Shown here piece after piece: positions 28,922 to 37,373 of a DNA stretch of 64,000 nucleotides. Under the pieces are notes generated by a model, which searched no databases, was not told the DNA's origin, and saw nothing but the letters and a program-made list of their open reading frames with translations. Source of the stretch: Methylomonas lenta (lineage in GTDB: Bacteria; Pseudomonadota; Gammaproteobacteria; Methylococcales; Methylomonadaceae); NCBI RefSeq assembly GCF_001644015.1, contig NZ_LUUI01000161.1:1-64000 (forward strand), written 5' to 3'. How positions within the stretch are numbered: position 1 is the first letter of the stretch; each line of letters begins with the position of its first letter. Made by a program: the position numbers and the translations under genes.

Positions 28922-29878
28922 TTAAATATACCTATTACTAATTGCTAAGATAAGTCGCTGCAATTCAATATGTTCTAGGCAATTAACACCAGCCGCCGCC
29001 TTTCTGCCGCCGCCACCAGAAAATTGCGCACAAACCTCATCCGCTCCGGTTTTGTTATTCAAAGGCGCTCTTACACTCACGGTATAGCCGCCCCCTTGGT
29101 TATGCGTCAACACCGCATGCGCTCGATCAGGATACTGATTGGCCAAATCATTACTCCAAACACCACTTACCCGACGTGCCCATTTTGCATCTGGCAGGAT
29201 AAAAACTGCAACTTTATCGGTTAAATATTCGGCTGAGGTTTGGCTGGCTTGCGCCATATCGCTGTCGTATCCATCTTGTAATTTCTGGAAAACATCTGCT
29301 CGCTCGGCAATAAAATCCAGTGGCGACTCATACCCATATAGCAATCGATACAACTTGTCTGGGGCAAAATGTAAGTCTTCAACATTCGAGCCATAGCCAT
29401 TGTAATTAATGTATATGCCCAACCGCCGCAACGACTCAAGTTGCTCAGTCGTTAAGCATAGGCTTTGAGCTGCATTCATCGCGCTGACTTCTAAATTATC
29501 CCCAAAAGCCGCTGTAACTGCCCATGCGCTAAAGCGGCGATTGAGATATTGATCCACCAGTAAACTGGTACAAACATTGGCATCAGTATCGATCAACGCC
29601 TGAAATTTTGCATGCACCGGTATTTCACCGGCCTGATGATGATCCACATAAAAAACATCGACTTGCCTATCGAGTAAATCCAATAAAGGCTGGCGATTTT
29701 TATCCAGAGAAATATCCAGCACAGTTACCCGATCACCAGCAGTTGCATGGACTCGGTTTAGTAAACTAATGTCACGTTTTACGCCGGTAACCAGGTTAGA
29801 ATCGAGCGGCTCTGCCAAACGCAATTGCAACAAGGCACAAATACCATCCGCATCACCGTTAAACACATCAAAATTCAT
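28922..29878 (-). CDS. DHH/DHHA1-family phosphoesterase
   Basis: The 318-residue cytoplasmic protein has the DHH-family aspartate motif NGDADGICAL near residues 7-16, the DHH motif VDHHQAG near 83 and a C-terminal DHHA1 glycine-rich motif FSGGGGRKAAAG near 293. Enzymes of this architecture (NrnA type) hydrolyse short RNAs or pAp. cysC lies 14 bp upstream, and sulphate activation produces pAp downstream, which makes a pAp phosphatase role attractive, though inferred. The start at 29878 is behind an AGGTGT site. Confidence 0.75.
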   Translation of the reverse strand: MNFDVFNGDADGICALLQLRLAEPLDSNLVTGVKRDISLLNRVHATAGDRVTVLDISLDKNRQPLLDLLDRQVDVFYVDHHQAGEIPVHAKFQALIDTDANVCTSLLVDQYLNRRFSAWAVTAAFGDNLEVSAMNAAQSLCLTTEQLESLRRLGIYINYNGYGSNVEDLHFAPDKLYRLLYGYESPLDFIAERADVFQKLQDGYDSDMAQASQTSAEYLTDKVAVFILPDAKWARRVSGVWSNDLANQYPDRAHAVLTHNQGGGYTVSVRAPLNNKTGADEVCAQFSGGGGRKAAAGVNCLEHIELQRLILAISNRYI

Positions 29879-29892
29879 GACTACACCTGGAT

Positions 29893-30504
29893 TTAAGCGA
29901 CTTTTACGATGCCGCGCTCTTGCAATAAAGCCAAAACCATATTCACACACTCTTCCAGGCTATGTTTATCGGTATCAATGCTCAACTCGGGCTTTTCCGG
30001 CGCTTCGTAGGGCGAGGAAATACCGGTAAAGTGTTTGATATCACCTTGCCGGGCTTTTTTATATAAGCCCTTTACATCACGCTGCTCGCAGACAGCTAAT
30101 TCGCATCTGCAATAAATTTCAATAAAATCTCCATGCGGCACCAAATTTCTTGCCAGGTTACGTTCAGATTGAAAGGGGGAAATAAAGGCTGTCAAGGCTA
30201 TGGTGCCAGATTCCAGCATAAGTTTGGCCAACTCTGCAATGCGACGGATATTTTCCTGCCTATCTTGATCAGTAAAACCCAAATCGCCACACAAACCGTG
30301 GCGGACATTATCACCGTCCAGTACGTATGTTCTGCAGCCTAGCTGATATAAACGCTCTTCAACCGCATGCGCCAAAGTCGATTTACCCGCACCCGATAAG
30401 CCAGTAAACCAAAGAATGGCGGATTTATGTCCATTCTGTTGCTCACGCCTAACTCGCGTAACTGTTGCATGATGCCATACGGTATTACTGCTTTGTTTTA
30501 TCAT
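29893..30504 (-). CDS. cysC: adenylyl-sulfate kinase
   Basis: The 203-residue kinase phosphorylates APS to PAPS. It shows P-loop GLSGAGKST near 36-44, the DGDN motif DGDNVRHGL near 63-71, [13 protein letters not shown] near 78 and FISPF near 110, as in the family. It stands without cysDN, cysH or a sulphotransferase nearby; the only partner is a DHH phosphoesterase gene 14 bp downstream. Confidence 0.93.
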   Translation of the reverse strand: MIKQSSNTVWHHATVTRVRREQQNGHKSAILWFTGLSGAGKSTLAHAVEERLYQLGCRTYVLDGDNVRHGLCGDLGFTDQDRQENIRRIAELAKLMLESGTIALTAFISPFQSERNLARNLVPHGDFIEIYCRCELAVCEQRDVKGLYKKARQGDIKHFTGISSPYEAPEKPELSIDTDKHSLEECVNMVLALLQERGIVKVA

Positions 30505-30557
30505 AGGAATTAATTATGAATAATTATTAAAAATGCTCGGAATCAGAACGAGGGAAA

Positions 30558-30881
30558 TCAATGTCCATAATCCAGACTTTGAATATCCTTTAAAATGCCA
30601 TTTTCAAAATATAGAAACTGTTTGAATTTTCGGCGACCAAAATTGTAAACCCATTCATCGATAACAACTTGTTCGTATTGGTCTATCTCAAGCGCACCAT
30701 AGGGGTGTCGCAATCGACTGCCGCGCACTCCCATTCGTTGGTCGGCCCATTCCGGCTCACCGCATTTTTCCAACACATCCAGTTTATGATCCCCGACTTG
30801 AACTAGTTGTCGACCACAACGAAAAGCCAGCGCATCTGTCGCCACCAATAATAGGCTCAACAAAAGCACTGACTTTTTCAT
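30558..30881 (-). CDS. DUF2845 family secreted protein
   Basis: The 107-residue protein starts with a signal peptide (to about residue 19, ending ALAF). The conserved core FRCGRQLVQVGDHKLDVLEKCGEP, with two cysteines near 22 and 40, is the DUF2845 hallmark. The function is unknown and a periplasmic location is likely. It follows the SoxYZ-like carrier gene by 9 bp. Confidence 0.78.
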   Translation of the reverse strand: MKKSVLLLSLLLVATDALAFRCGRQLVQVGDHKLDVLEKCGEPEWADQRMGVRGSRLRHPYGALEIDQYEQVVIDEWVYNFGRRKFKQFLYFENGILKDIQSLDYGH

Positions 30882-30890
30882 CTGAATCGA

Positions 30891-31718
30891 TTATGGCGTA
30901 ACCGTATACTGCTGAGAATAATGTTCGCCCGGCTTACAAACAGCGCGACTGGTTGGAGATTCACAGGAAATATCGCTAAAATTGGCCTTCAATTCACCAG
31001 GCTTATCGGGAACAAAATAAAACCGAAAGTTAGGATCTGCACTGATAGCAATATCGATTTTGGCATTTAATACTGGCTTATCATTAAAAGTGACATGCAA
31101 TTGATCGATAAAATGCGACTTTCTAACGAATCGTGTCATTTGATCCATTTGCATGCCGGTAATATTGGGATGACTGATCATTAACTGGGCTTGAGTCGGT
31201 TGCCCGACTTGCATACCATCATCCAGTCGAAACTTGACTTTACCCAATCGCTTCATGGCTTCATCCAAATCAGCACCAATGGGCGCAGAACATCCGCCGC
31301 TAGCTTTAACAAATTTTTTGCTCATGGTGAATTTGCCATCGTTAGTCTCGGCAATTGCACGGATATTACTATAGGTATTAACGCGCACCCGCATGGCTAA
31401 ATCGGCTTTACCGCTTTCCGGAAAGAATTCGAACTCGCCTACAAACGGAAACGGATTTTTATCCACAAACACCCAGATTTTCTTGATGTATTTATCTTGA
31501 GTCTGCGGCATTTTACTGACCACTTTTACCGGCACGATGGCAGGGTCTTCCGCCCGATACGGTGCTTCAAGTTCAATCACCGCATTGGATTCCTCAATGG
31601 TTTTACCGGCAAAAAACTGATTTTTCAAGCTGTTATTCCAGGTAATATCATCACCTTCTGCCAAGGCAATCGCTGGCAAAATCATTAACAAATAAGCGAT
31701 TTTTTGCAATTTAGACAT
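30891..31718 (-). CDS. SoxYZ-like carrier of the quinoprotein relay system
   Basis: The 275-residue periplasmic protein (signal peptide ending ALAEG) reads like a fused SoxY-SoxZ, with a SoxY-like segment near 90-135 (KKIWVFVDKNPFPFVG, then FSAV-type GGCSAPIG near 141) and a C-terminal SoxZ-like segment with HPN and MFNDKPVL-type strands. Family members accompany PQQ-dependent dehydrogenases. Its metal hydrolase partner lies 26 bp upstream. The start at 31718 follows GGAGAGATGGACT. No PQQ dehydrogenase is adjacent. Confidence 0.8.
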   Translation of the reverse strand: MSKLQKIAYLLMILPAIALAEGDDITWNNSLKNQFFAGKTIEESNAVIELEAPYRAEDPAIVPVKVVSKMPQTQDKYIKKIWVFVDKNPFPFVGEFEFFPESGKADLAMRVRVNTYSNIRAIAETNDGKFTMSKKFVKASGGCSAPIGADLDEAMKRLGKVKFRLDDGMQVGQPTQAQLMISHPNITGMQMDQMTRFVRKSHFIDQLHVTFNDKPVLNAKIDIAISADPNFRFYFVPDKPGELKANFSDISCESPTSRAVCKPGEHYSQQYTVTP

Positions 31719-31744
31719 AGTCCATCTCTCCAATGTTGAAATTC

Positions 31745-32659
31745 TCAATCTTCCCATTCCAATTCAGCATAAGCAATTGTGATGTTTTTACGATGAAATT
31801 GTTCAAATAATTGCCAATGCTGTTTTGTCGATAAGCCGACATGGTCAACGGCATACTCCAAAGTCTTACCTTGCTTGATCATGGCTCTAATTTCACTGGC
31901 CAATTGCGTCAAATAGGCTTTTTGCGGCTGCAGGCTTACCGGCCAATCTCTCACCAATGGCCCGTGACCCGGAATGACCAGCTTGTAATGATTTTTCTCA
32001 AGACGCGCCAATTCATTCAACCAGCCTTTAATGCTGCCATCGATGACCGGAATATGTTCTAAAAACAACAGATCCGCCAACCACATGGTATTGGTTTTTT
32101 TATCATAAACACTGAGATCATTATCTGTATGTGCGGTGGGGTGTGCTGTTAAGACTAATTCTCGGTTACCCAAATTAAGCGTCATACTGTCTTTAACTGG
32201 CAAATCAGGCGGTATGATATTGCTGGCTGTGACGCGAAGATCCAAAAGCTCGTCTGCTTTGCTCAGATAGTGCGGCCCGCGCGTGGCCATGGCCCTCTCT
32301 AATTTGTGATGCCCGACAAATTGAACAGCTTTTTCTTTAAACGCACGATTACCATAGATGTGATCCGGGTGCACATGGGTATTGATGACATAACATATCG
32401 GCTTAGTAGTAGCCTTTTTAATGGCTTTGTGTAGCGCAATGCCTTGCTGAGGACTACCACCACTGTCAACCACCGCCACGCAGTCATCGCCGACAATAAA
32501 ACCAATATTAGCGATTTCACCATGATTATCCCGATCCGGCCAATGATGTTCGGATACATGTACAAAAATCCCTGGCATTACTTCAGTCACTGGCAAAGCG
32601 GGCAAGGCCTGACTGGCGTGGCTGACTAAAATCCCTAATAAAACTAAAATGAAACGCAT
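31745..32659 (-). CDS. quinoprotein relay system zinc metallohydrolase
   Basis: The 304-residue secreted metallo-beta-lactamase-fold protein has a signal peptide (to about 19) and the zinc motif NTHVHPDHIYGN near 108-119 (HxHxDH), then a histidine in AHPTAHTDND near 180 and GHGPLV near 248. The family accompanies quinoprotein dehydrogenases and their cytochrome/SoxYZ-like partners in the periplasm. The paired SoxYZ-like gene lies 26 bp downstream and def 10 bp upstream, suggesting a shared operon. Confidence 0.85.
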   Translation of the reverse strand: MRFILVLLGILVSHASQALPALPVTEVMPGIFVHVSEHHWPDRDNHGEIANIGFIVGDDCVAVVDSGGSPQQGIALHKAIKKATTKPICYVINTHVHPDHIYGNRAFKEKAVQFVGHHKLERAMATRGPHYLSKADELLDLRVTASNIIPPDLPVKDSMTLNLGNRELVLTAHPTAHTDNDLSVYDKKTNTMWLADLLFLEHIPVIDGSIKGWLNELARLEKNHYKLVIPGHGPLVRDWPVSLQPQKAYLTQLASEIRAMIKQGKTLEYAVDHVGLSTKQHWQLFEQFHRKNITIAYAELEWED

Positions 32660-32669
32660 ATCCTGTTCC

Positions 32670-33197
32670 TTAAGCTGCTATTCGTTTGAAAAATTCAGTT
32701 TCGGCAACAATATCCCGATTGGTTTCCACTCTATCCAGATACACCAAACCCTGCAAATGATCAAACTCATGCTGAAACACTCGCGCCGGAAAATCCTGCA
32801 ACTGCATCTGACAGGCAACTCCCTGAGGATTTTGATAACTGACGTGTAAGGCGCGATATCGCGGCACCAAAGCTCGAATGCCCGGCACGCTCAAACAACC
32901 TTCCCAGTCTTTAATTAAGCTTTCATCCAAAATCTTATAGTGCGGATTGACCATCACAACGGGGGGCATTTCTACTGCCTGCGGATATCGTAGAGTAGGA
33001 CGTGAGGCGACAATTATGATTTGCCAGGAGGCGCCTAATTGCGGGGCTGCAATGCCGACACCATTGCTTTCCAGCATGATGCTGCTCAGGGTAGCAATCA
33101 GTTGATGGAACTTGACGCAGTTAAAATCGTCAACACGACGTGCCTGTTGACGTAACGCATCGGCACCTAATTGCAAAATTTCGGTTTTTTCAGTCAT
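32670..33197 (-). CDS. def: peptide deformylase
   Basis: The 175-residue metalloenzyme removes the formyl group from new proteins. The three motifs are intact: GVGIAAPQLG at 47-56, EGCLSVPG at 99-106 (metal ligand Cys101) and QHEFDHLQG at 142-150 (ligands His143 and His147, catalytic Glu144). It is not next to fmt, unlike the usual def copy, so it may be an extra paralogue. It heads the minus-strand run that continues to the DHH gene. Confidence 0.93.
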   Translation of the reverse strand: MTEKTEILQLGADALRQQARRVDDFNCVKFHQLIATLSSIMLESNGVGIAAPQLGASWQIIIVASRPTLRYPQAVEMPPVVMVNPHYKILDESLIKDWEGCLSVPGIRALVPRYRALHVSYQNPQGVACQMQLQDFPARVFQHEFDHLQGLVYLDRVETNRDIVAETEFFKRIAA

Positions 33198-33375
33198 GCT
33201 GGATTCTAAGTTTTTTTGCAGAAATCATATTACCGCGTAGCAGTATACTATGCTGTTTAAAGACTTACTCACCTTTACTTTAAGCAGCATTTTTGTGATA
33301 GTGCGCAAGAATATTAACCGCTATAACAAGCACTAAGCTGCTTGTATGCATCAACAACCACCACCAGGAGACATT

Positions 33376-33720
33376 ATGAAAAAAATCCAAAAAACACCTT
33401 TTGCCTTAGCAATCAGTGCTTCTTTGTTACCTTTTGCCGCCAATGCCGTGCAAACTGACAGCAATCCATTTTCTTTGTCAGATTTGAGCTCAGGTTATAT
33501 GCAAACTGCCGAAGCGGAAAAGGATGGCGCATCAAAAATGAAAGACGGTGCCTGCGGTGAAGGCAAATGCGGCGGCCAAATGATGGACAAAACCGTTGAT
33601 ACCAAAGCAGTCGAAGCGGTTTGCGCCGGCAAAAAGAATGCCCCAGCACCCGCACCGGCAAAACCTAGCGAAGACAAAAAAATGGAGGGTAACTGCGGCG
33701 CTAATATGAAAATGAAGTAA
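33376..33720 (+). CDS. secreted EGKCG-motif low-complexity protein (HvfA/bufferin-precursor-like)
   Basis: The 114-residue product has a signal peptide (cleavage likely after ANA, residue 24) and a Lys/Met/Ala-rich body. An exact EGKCG motif at 62-66 and a degenerate EGNCG at 104-108 are present, with cysteines at 60, 65, 83 and 107. EGKCG motifs are the modification sites in copper-linked RiPP precursors (HvfA, bufferins) made by MNIO enzymes. No MNIO (DUF692) or partner gene lies within this window, so the modification is not shown. The start ATG at 33376 is behind GGAGACATT; an upstream in-frame ATG at 33346 is less likely. Confidence 0.68.
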   Translation: MKKIQKTPFALAISASLLPFAANAVQTDSNPFSLSDLSSGYMQTAEAEKDGASKMKDGACGEGKCGGQMMDKTVDTKAVEAVCAGKKNAPAPAPAKPSEDKKMEGNCGANMKMK

Positions 33721-33728
33721 TGTTAGCC

Positions 33729-33760
33729 AACACCGGTTTTAGCAAACTAAAGCCGGTGTT
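33729..33760. terminator. hairpin between the convergent EGKCG and iscA genes
   Basis: AACACCGGTTTT and AAAGCCGGTGTT pair over about 11 bp around a loop of 8. The element sits between two converging genes and probably works in both directions, although the T-run is short. Confidence 0.6.
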
Positions 33761-33769
33761 ATTTGCCAG

Positions 33770-34093
33770 TTAAACGCTAAAACTTTCCCCGCAACCGCAC
33801 ATGCCTTTTACGTTAGGGTTGTTAAATTTAAAGGCCTCGTTAAAACCTTCTTTGGCATAATCCAGTTCAATATCTTTTAATTTATCTAAATCCGCCTGCT
33901 TAACCAGTACTTTGACATCGTGCTGATCAAACACAAGCTCATCCTCAGCCTGTTCGTCGGCATAATCCAGCACATAGGCATAACCCGAACACCCTGAAGG
34001 CTTCACTCCAAGACGTAAACCCAAACCAGAACCCCGTTTTTCCAGTTGTTTTTGAATTTGCTTTGCTGCTCTTTCTGTCACATTAATACTCAT
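33770..34093 (-). CDS. iscA: iron-sulfur cluster assembly protein IscA
   Basis: The 107-residue A-type carrier has the three conserved cysteines (GCSGY near 35, and CGC near 101-103 in MCGCGESFSV), matching E. coli IscA length. It delivers or stores Fe-S clusters. The start ATG at 34093 is 7 bp after AGGAGA; a GTG at 34099 is also in frame but sits too close to that site. It follows the cysteine desulfurase by 11 bp. Confidence 0.93.
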   Translation of the reverse strand: MSINVTERAAKQIQKQLEKRGSGLGLRLGVKPSGCSGYAYVLDYADEQAEDELVFDQHDVKVLVKQADLDKLKDIELDYAKEGFNEAFKFNNPNVKGMCGCGESFSV

Positions 34094-34104
34094 ACTCACT
34101 TCTC

Positions 34105-35211
34105 CTAATGCCTTGCAAGCAGTGTCTTTAAGACACTGACAAATTGATCAATTTCACTTTCAGTATTATCTTTACCCAGGCTGACGCGAATCGCCGATTT
34201 TGCTAACCCTCTATCCACCCCCATAGCCGCTAAAACAGGACTAATATGCTCGGAACCGGCAGAGCAGGCTGAGCCGGTAGAAACCGCTATACCCTTCTGA
34301 TCCAGCTGCATCAATAGCATTTCACCATTTACATCCGGAATACCAAACTGCAAGGTATTGGGCAATCTTTCCACCGCTTCGGCAAAAATCACCAATCCTG
34401 AAATGCCTTTTAGTTGTTGCTCTAACCGATTTCTTAGTGCAGACATCAGACTGGCACGCTGATCAAATTCAAGCCGCGCCAACTCGGCAGCTTTACCAAA
34501 ACCGACAATGGCCGCCACATTTTCAGTACCTGGGCGCAACCCTTGCTCCTGCTCACCACCAAACATGATAGGTCGCAAAGGAACGCCTGCTTGTCGCACC
34601 AAAGCACCACAACCTTTGGGGCCATAAATCTTGTGGCTGGACAAACTCATCAACTGCACACCCAATTGCCTAAAACTCAAAGGAATTTTACCCAAAGCTT
34701 GAACGGCATCGGTATGCATGATGACACCTAGCCCCTTGAGTTGCTCGACAAACGCCAAGACATCCTGAATCGCTCCCATCTCGTTATTCGCCAACATCAA
34801 CGAAACAAAATCACCCGCTTGAAACTTTATACCTTCAATGCCCTGCGTTAACACTTTTCCTGAGGAATCGGCAACCAGTATATTGATTTCTAAATAGCGC
34901 TCAGGTTGTTTTGAAGCATTTTCAAAAACGGCCGGATGCTCAATAGCCGAAACCCACAAACGCCTATTCTGCGCACGAGCCAACGCTAGAGCATTGGCTT
35001 CAGTACCACTACTAGTGAATAGGATTTGCGATGCAGGCGCATCGATTAAGGCTGCCACTTGCTCACGAGCACAATCCACGGCGCTTCGCGCGACCCGGCC
35101 TAACCGATATAAACTGGAAGGATTACCGTAAAGACCTTGCAAGTACGGCATCATGGCTTCTAATACACGCCCATCAATCGGTGTGGTGGCGTTGTGATCT
35201 AAATAGATCAT
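34105..35211 (-). CDS. cysteine desulfurase, IscS/NifS-type
   Basis: The 368-residue PLP enzyme takes sulphur from cysteine for Fe-S assembly. It starts MIYLDHNATTP. The lysine that binds PLP is in SSHKIYGPKG, and the sulphur-accepting cysteine is in SACSAGSE near 316. It is shorter than canonical IscS (about 404 aa), so assignment between IscS and NifS is uncertain. It lies 16 bp after iscR and before iscA; iscU, hscBA and fdx are absent from this cluster. Confidence 0.88.
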   Translation of the reverse strand: MIYLDHNATTPIDGRVLEAMMPYLQGLYGNPSSLYRLGRVARSAVDCAREQVAALIDAPASQILFTSSGTEANALALARAQNRRLWVSAIEHPAVFENASKQPERYLEINILVADSSGKVLTQGIEGIKFQAGDFVSLMLANNEMGAIQDVLAFVEQLKGLGVIMHTDAVQALGKIPLSFRQLGVQLMSLSSHKIYGPKGCGALVRQAGVPLRPIMFGGEQEQGLRPGTENVAAIVGFGKAAELARLEFDQRASLMSALRNRLEQQLKGISGLVIFAEAVERLPNTLQFGIPDVNGEMLLMQLDQKGIAVSTGSACSAGSEHISPVLAAMGVDRGLAKSAIRVSLGKDNTESEIDQFVSVLKTLLARH

Positions 35212-35227
35212 GAGTTTTTGGCAAGAT

Positions 35228-35713
35228 TTAAGCCGATTTTCTTTCCTGAATAGTCTTAATATCAATCACTTGTTCAACCTGCTGACTTTGTCTTTTCGCA
35301 ACTTCGCTTACCATCTCTCTTTCCAGAAGCTGGCCCAGTGTGATCTGCTTCAGATACTCACGAATCTGGTCACTCAAACCCATCCATAAATCATGTGTAA
35401 TACAAGGCTGATCATTATGACAATTGGACTTGCCGCCACATTTGGTGGAATCAACGGTTTCATCAACTGCTTCAATAATGTCAGCAATATTAATTTCCCG
35501 CGCGTTGCGGCTGAGAGTGTATCCACCACCCGGCCCTCTGACACCTTTAACCATCCCGGCTTTACGCAAGCGCGCGAAAAGCTGCTCCAGATAAGACAAA
35601 GAGATAGTTTGACGAGTTGCGATGTCGGTTAGTGTAATCGGATGTTTTTGACTGTGGTAAGCCAAATCCAACATCGCTGTAACTGCGTAACGCCCTTTGG
35701 TGGTGAGTCGCAT
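35228..35713 (-). CDS. iscR: Rrf2-family transcriptional regulator IscR
   Basis: The 161-residue regulator starts MRLTTKGRYAVTAMLDLA, with a winged helix in the first 60 residues. Its [2Fe-2S] ligands Cys92, Cys98 and Cys104 fall at the same positions as in E. coli IscR. It represses the isc genes when it carries a cluster. The genes downstream (cysteine desulfurase, iscA) are cotranscribed, and a matching IscR-type site overlaps the upstream promoter. Confidence 0.95.
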   Translation of the reverse strand: MRLTTKGRYAVTAMLDLAYHSQKHPITLTDIATRQTISLSYLEQLFARLRKAGMVKGVRGPGGGYTLSRNAREINIADIIEAVDETVDSTKCGGKSNCHNDQPCITHDLWMGLSDQIREYLKQITLGQLLEREMVSEVAKRQSQQVEQVIDIKTIQERKSA

Positions 35714-35749
35714 ATAACCCCCTTAATTAAACTTAGTGATAGTAAGGGC

Positions 35750-35785
35750 ACTATAAATAAACCAAGTATTTTAGTCAAGTATTAT
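35750..35785 (-). promoter_or_regulatory. iscR promoter with an IscR type-1-like site
   Basis: On the minus strand a -35 TTGACT and a -10 TATAGT are 17 bp apart, upstream of iscR. The sequence ATACTTGACTAAAATACTTG overlaps the -35 and resembles the type 1 IscR box. The site therefore fits negative autoregulation by IscR. Confidence 0.65.
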
Positions 35786-35797
35786 GGCGCCAGCCAT

Positions 35798-36550
35798 TCA
35801 ACCTTTGTCCTTGATTTGATAATCATCCAACAGTGGACTGTTTTGCTCACCACACTGAATCCCGGCATCGTTCAATTTACGGCACATAGTTTCCAGCTGT
35901 TTATCCATTTGATGAATATGATCCAACATCAAATTGATGGCATTGGCAATCGGATCAGGCATATCGCCGGCTGCACCATAGGCATCAAAGCCAATTTTTT
36001 GCGCCATAGCGTCCCGTCTGGCTTTATCCTTTTTGCTATTAGCATCGATAATATGCGCTGGAATCCCAACCACAGTCATTCCATCCGGCACTGGTTTAAC
36101 AACGACCGAGTTAGACCCCACTCGTGCGCCCTCACCGATTTCAATCGGGCCCAACACTTTGGCACCTGCACCAATCACCACCCCATTTTTCAAAGTAGGA
36201 TGCCGTTTACCCTTATTCCAACTGGTACCGCCCAGAGTAACACCGTGATACAACGTACAATCGTCGCCAATCACTGCCGTTTCACCGATCACCACCCCCA
36301 TACCATGATCGATAAAAAACCGTCTGCCGATTTTAGCCCCCGGATGAATTTCAATTCCGGTCAACCAACGTCCCAAAAACGAGATATAGCGTGCAGGCCA
36401 GTTAAATCCTCGTCGCCACAACCCGTGACTGCAACGATGAATCAAAACCGCATGAAACCCGGGATAGGTAGTAATCACTTCAAACGCTGATTGCGCAGCA
36501 GGATCACGTGCAAAAATGCACTGAATATCTTCTTTAATTTGGCTGAACAT
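35798..36550 (-). CDS. cysE: serine O-acetyltransferase
   Basis: The 250-residue enzyme acetylates serine for cysteine synthesis. The N-terminal helical domain ([12 protein letters not shown]) is followed by left-handed beta-helix hexapeptide repeats with [19 protein letters not shown] ([10 protein letters not shown]) and [21 protein letters not shown], carrying the catalytic His. It starts 5 bp after trmJ, so trmJ-cysE form an operon; iscR follows behind its own promoter. Confidence 0.95.
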   Translation of the reverse strand: MFSQIKEDIQCIFARDPAAQSAFEVITTYPGFHAVLIHRCSHGLWRRGFNWPARYISFLGRWLTGIEIHPGAKIGRRFFIDHGMGVVIGETAVIGDDCTLYHGVTLGGTSWNKGKRHPTLKNGVVIGAGAKVLGPIEIGEGARVGSNSVVVKPVPDGMTVVGIPAHIIDANSKKDKARRDAMAQKIGFDAYGAAGDMPDPIANAINLMLDHIHQMDKQLETMCRKLNDAGIQCGEQNSPLLDDYQIKDKG

Positions 36551-36555
36551 GTCGC

Positions 36556-37281
36556 TTACTTCAGGTTGTGATTTTGTGAGAAGCGCAAAATACCACGCAG
36601 TATGTCCAGCTCTTTAGTATCAAGCCAGGCGCGATTAAACACTCGCCGCAAACGCCGCATGATGGATTTCGAGCGCTCCGGTTGCAAAAAACCAATATCA
36701 GCCATGGTCTGTTGTAAATGCAGGTAAAAGCCCTCCATCTGCTCCGCAGTTGCCAAAGACTCTTCCCCGCGGTCACCGATAGAGCTTGCGTATTGCCGAC
36801 CGCTGGCAACGAATAACTCATAACACACCACTTGTACTGCCGCCGCCAAATTCAAAGAACTGTACTCAGCGTTACACGGAATGCGCAGCAAATATTGGCA
36901 CAAATCCAGTTCATGATTTTTTAAACCCGAGTTTTCCCGGCCAAAAACCAAGGCAATATTGGCTCCACCGGCCACATCAACCCATTTTTCCGCACATTCG
37001 CGCGCAGTCACAGAAGGCCAACTAATAGTTCTATCCCGAGCACTGGCACCCAGTACGATCTGACAATCGGCGATAGCTTCGGATAATGAGTCATGAATAC
37101 TCGCTATCTTCAACACATCATCTGCTCCGGATGCACGAGCAGTGGCATCGGCATGTGGAAAATATTTTGGCGTCACTAGCCGCAATTGATTCATGCCCAT
37201 GTTTTTCATGGCCCTGGCAACAGCGCCAATATTGCCGGGATGTGAGGTTTCCACCAGAACGACTTTAAAATTGGATAACAA
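36556..37281 (-). CDS. trmJ: tRNA (cytidine/uridine-2'-O)-methyltransferase TrmJ
   Basis: The 241-residue SPOUT methyltransferase modifies position 32 of tRNAs. [20 protein letters not shown] near 8-27 and [13 protein letters not shown] near 112, with [14 protein letters not shown] near 141 (knot), are diagnostic. The start is TTG, in line with family starts (M-L-x-N-x-x-V-V-L-V-E-T). It precedes cysE by 5 bp, as in trmJ-cysE-isc arrangements of other gammaproteobacteria. Confidence 0.93.
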   Translation of the reverse strand: MLSNFKVVLVETSHPGNIGAVARAMKNMGMNQLRLVTPKYFPHADATARASGADDVLKIASIHDSLSEAIADCQIVLGASARDRTISWPSVTARECAEKWVDVAGGANIALVFGRENSGLKNHELDLCQYLLRIPCNAEYSSLNLAAAVQVVCYELFVASGRQYASSIGDRGEESLATAEQMEGFYLHLQQTMADIGFLQPERSKSIMRRLRRVFNRAWLDTKELDILRGILRFSQNHNLK

Positions 37282-37373
37282 TGAGAGTTCTCAATGACTA
37301 AAAAACCGCCGATTTTAACAAAAGATTTGCTATGCTATCGGAGTTTTCTAACTGCTCATTATCAATTTGATCT

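Noticed and set aside
35642..36490. A 282-codon open frame on the plus strand antisense to cysE and iscR
   Set aside because: Composition (His/Thr/Pro-rich) and lack of family motifs mark it as the mirror of cysE; both real genes on the other strand have clear catalytic and ligand residues.
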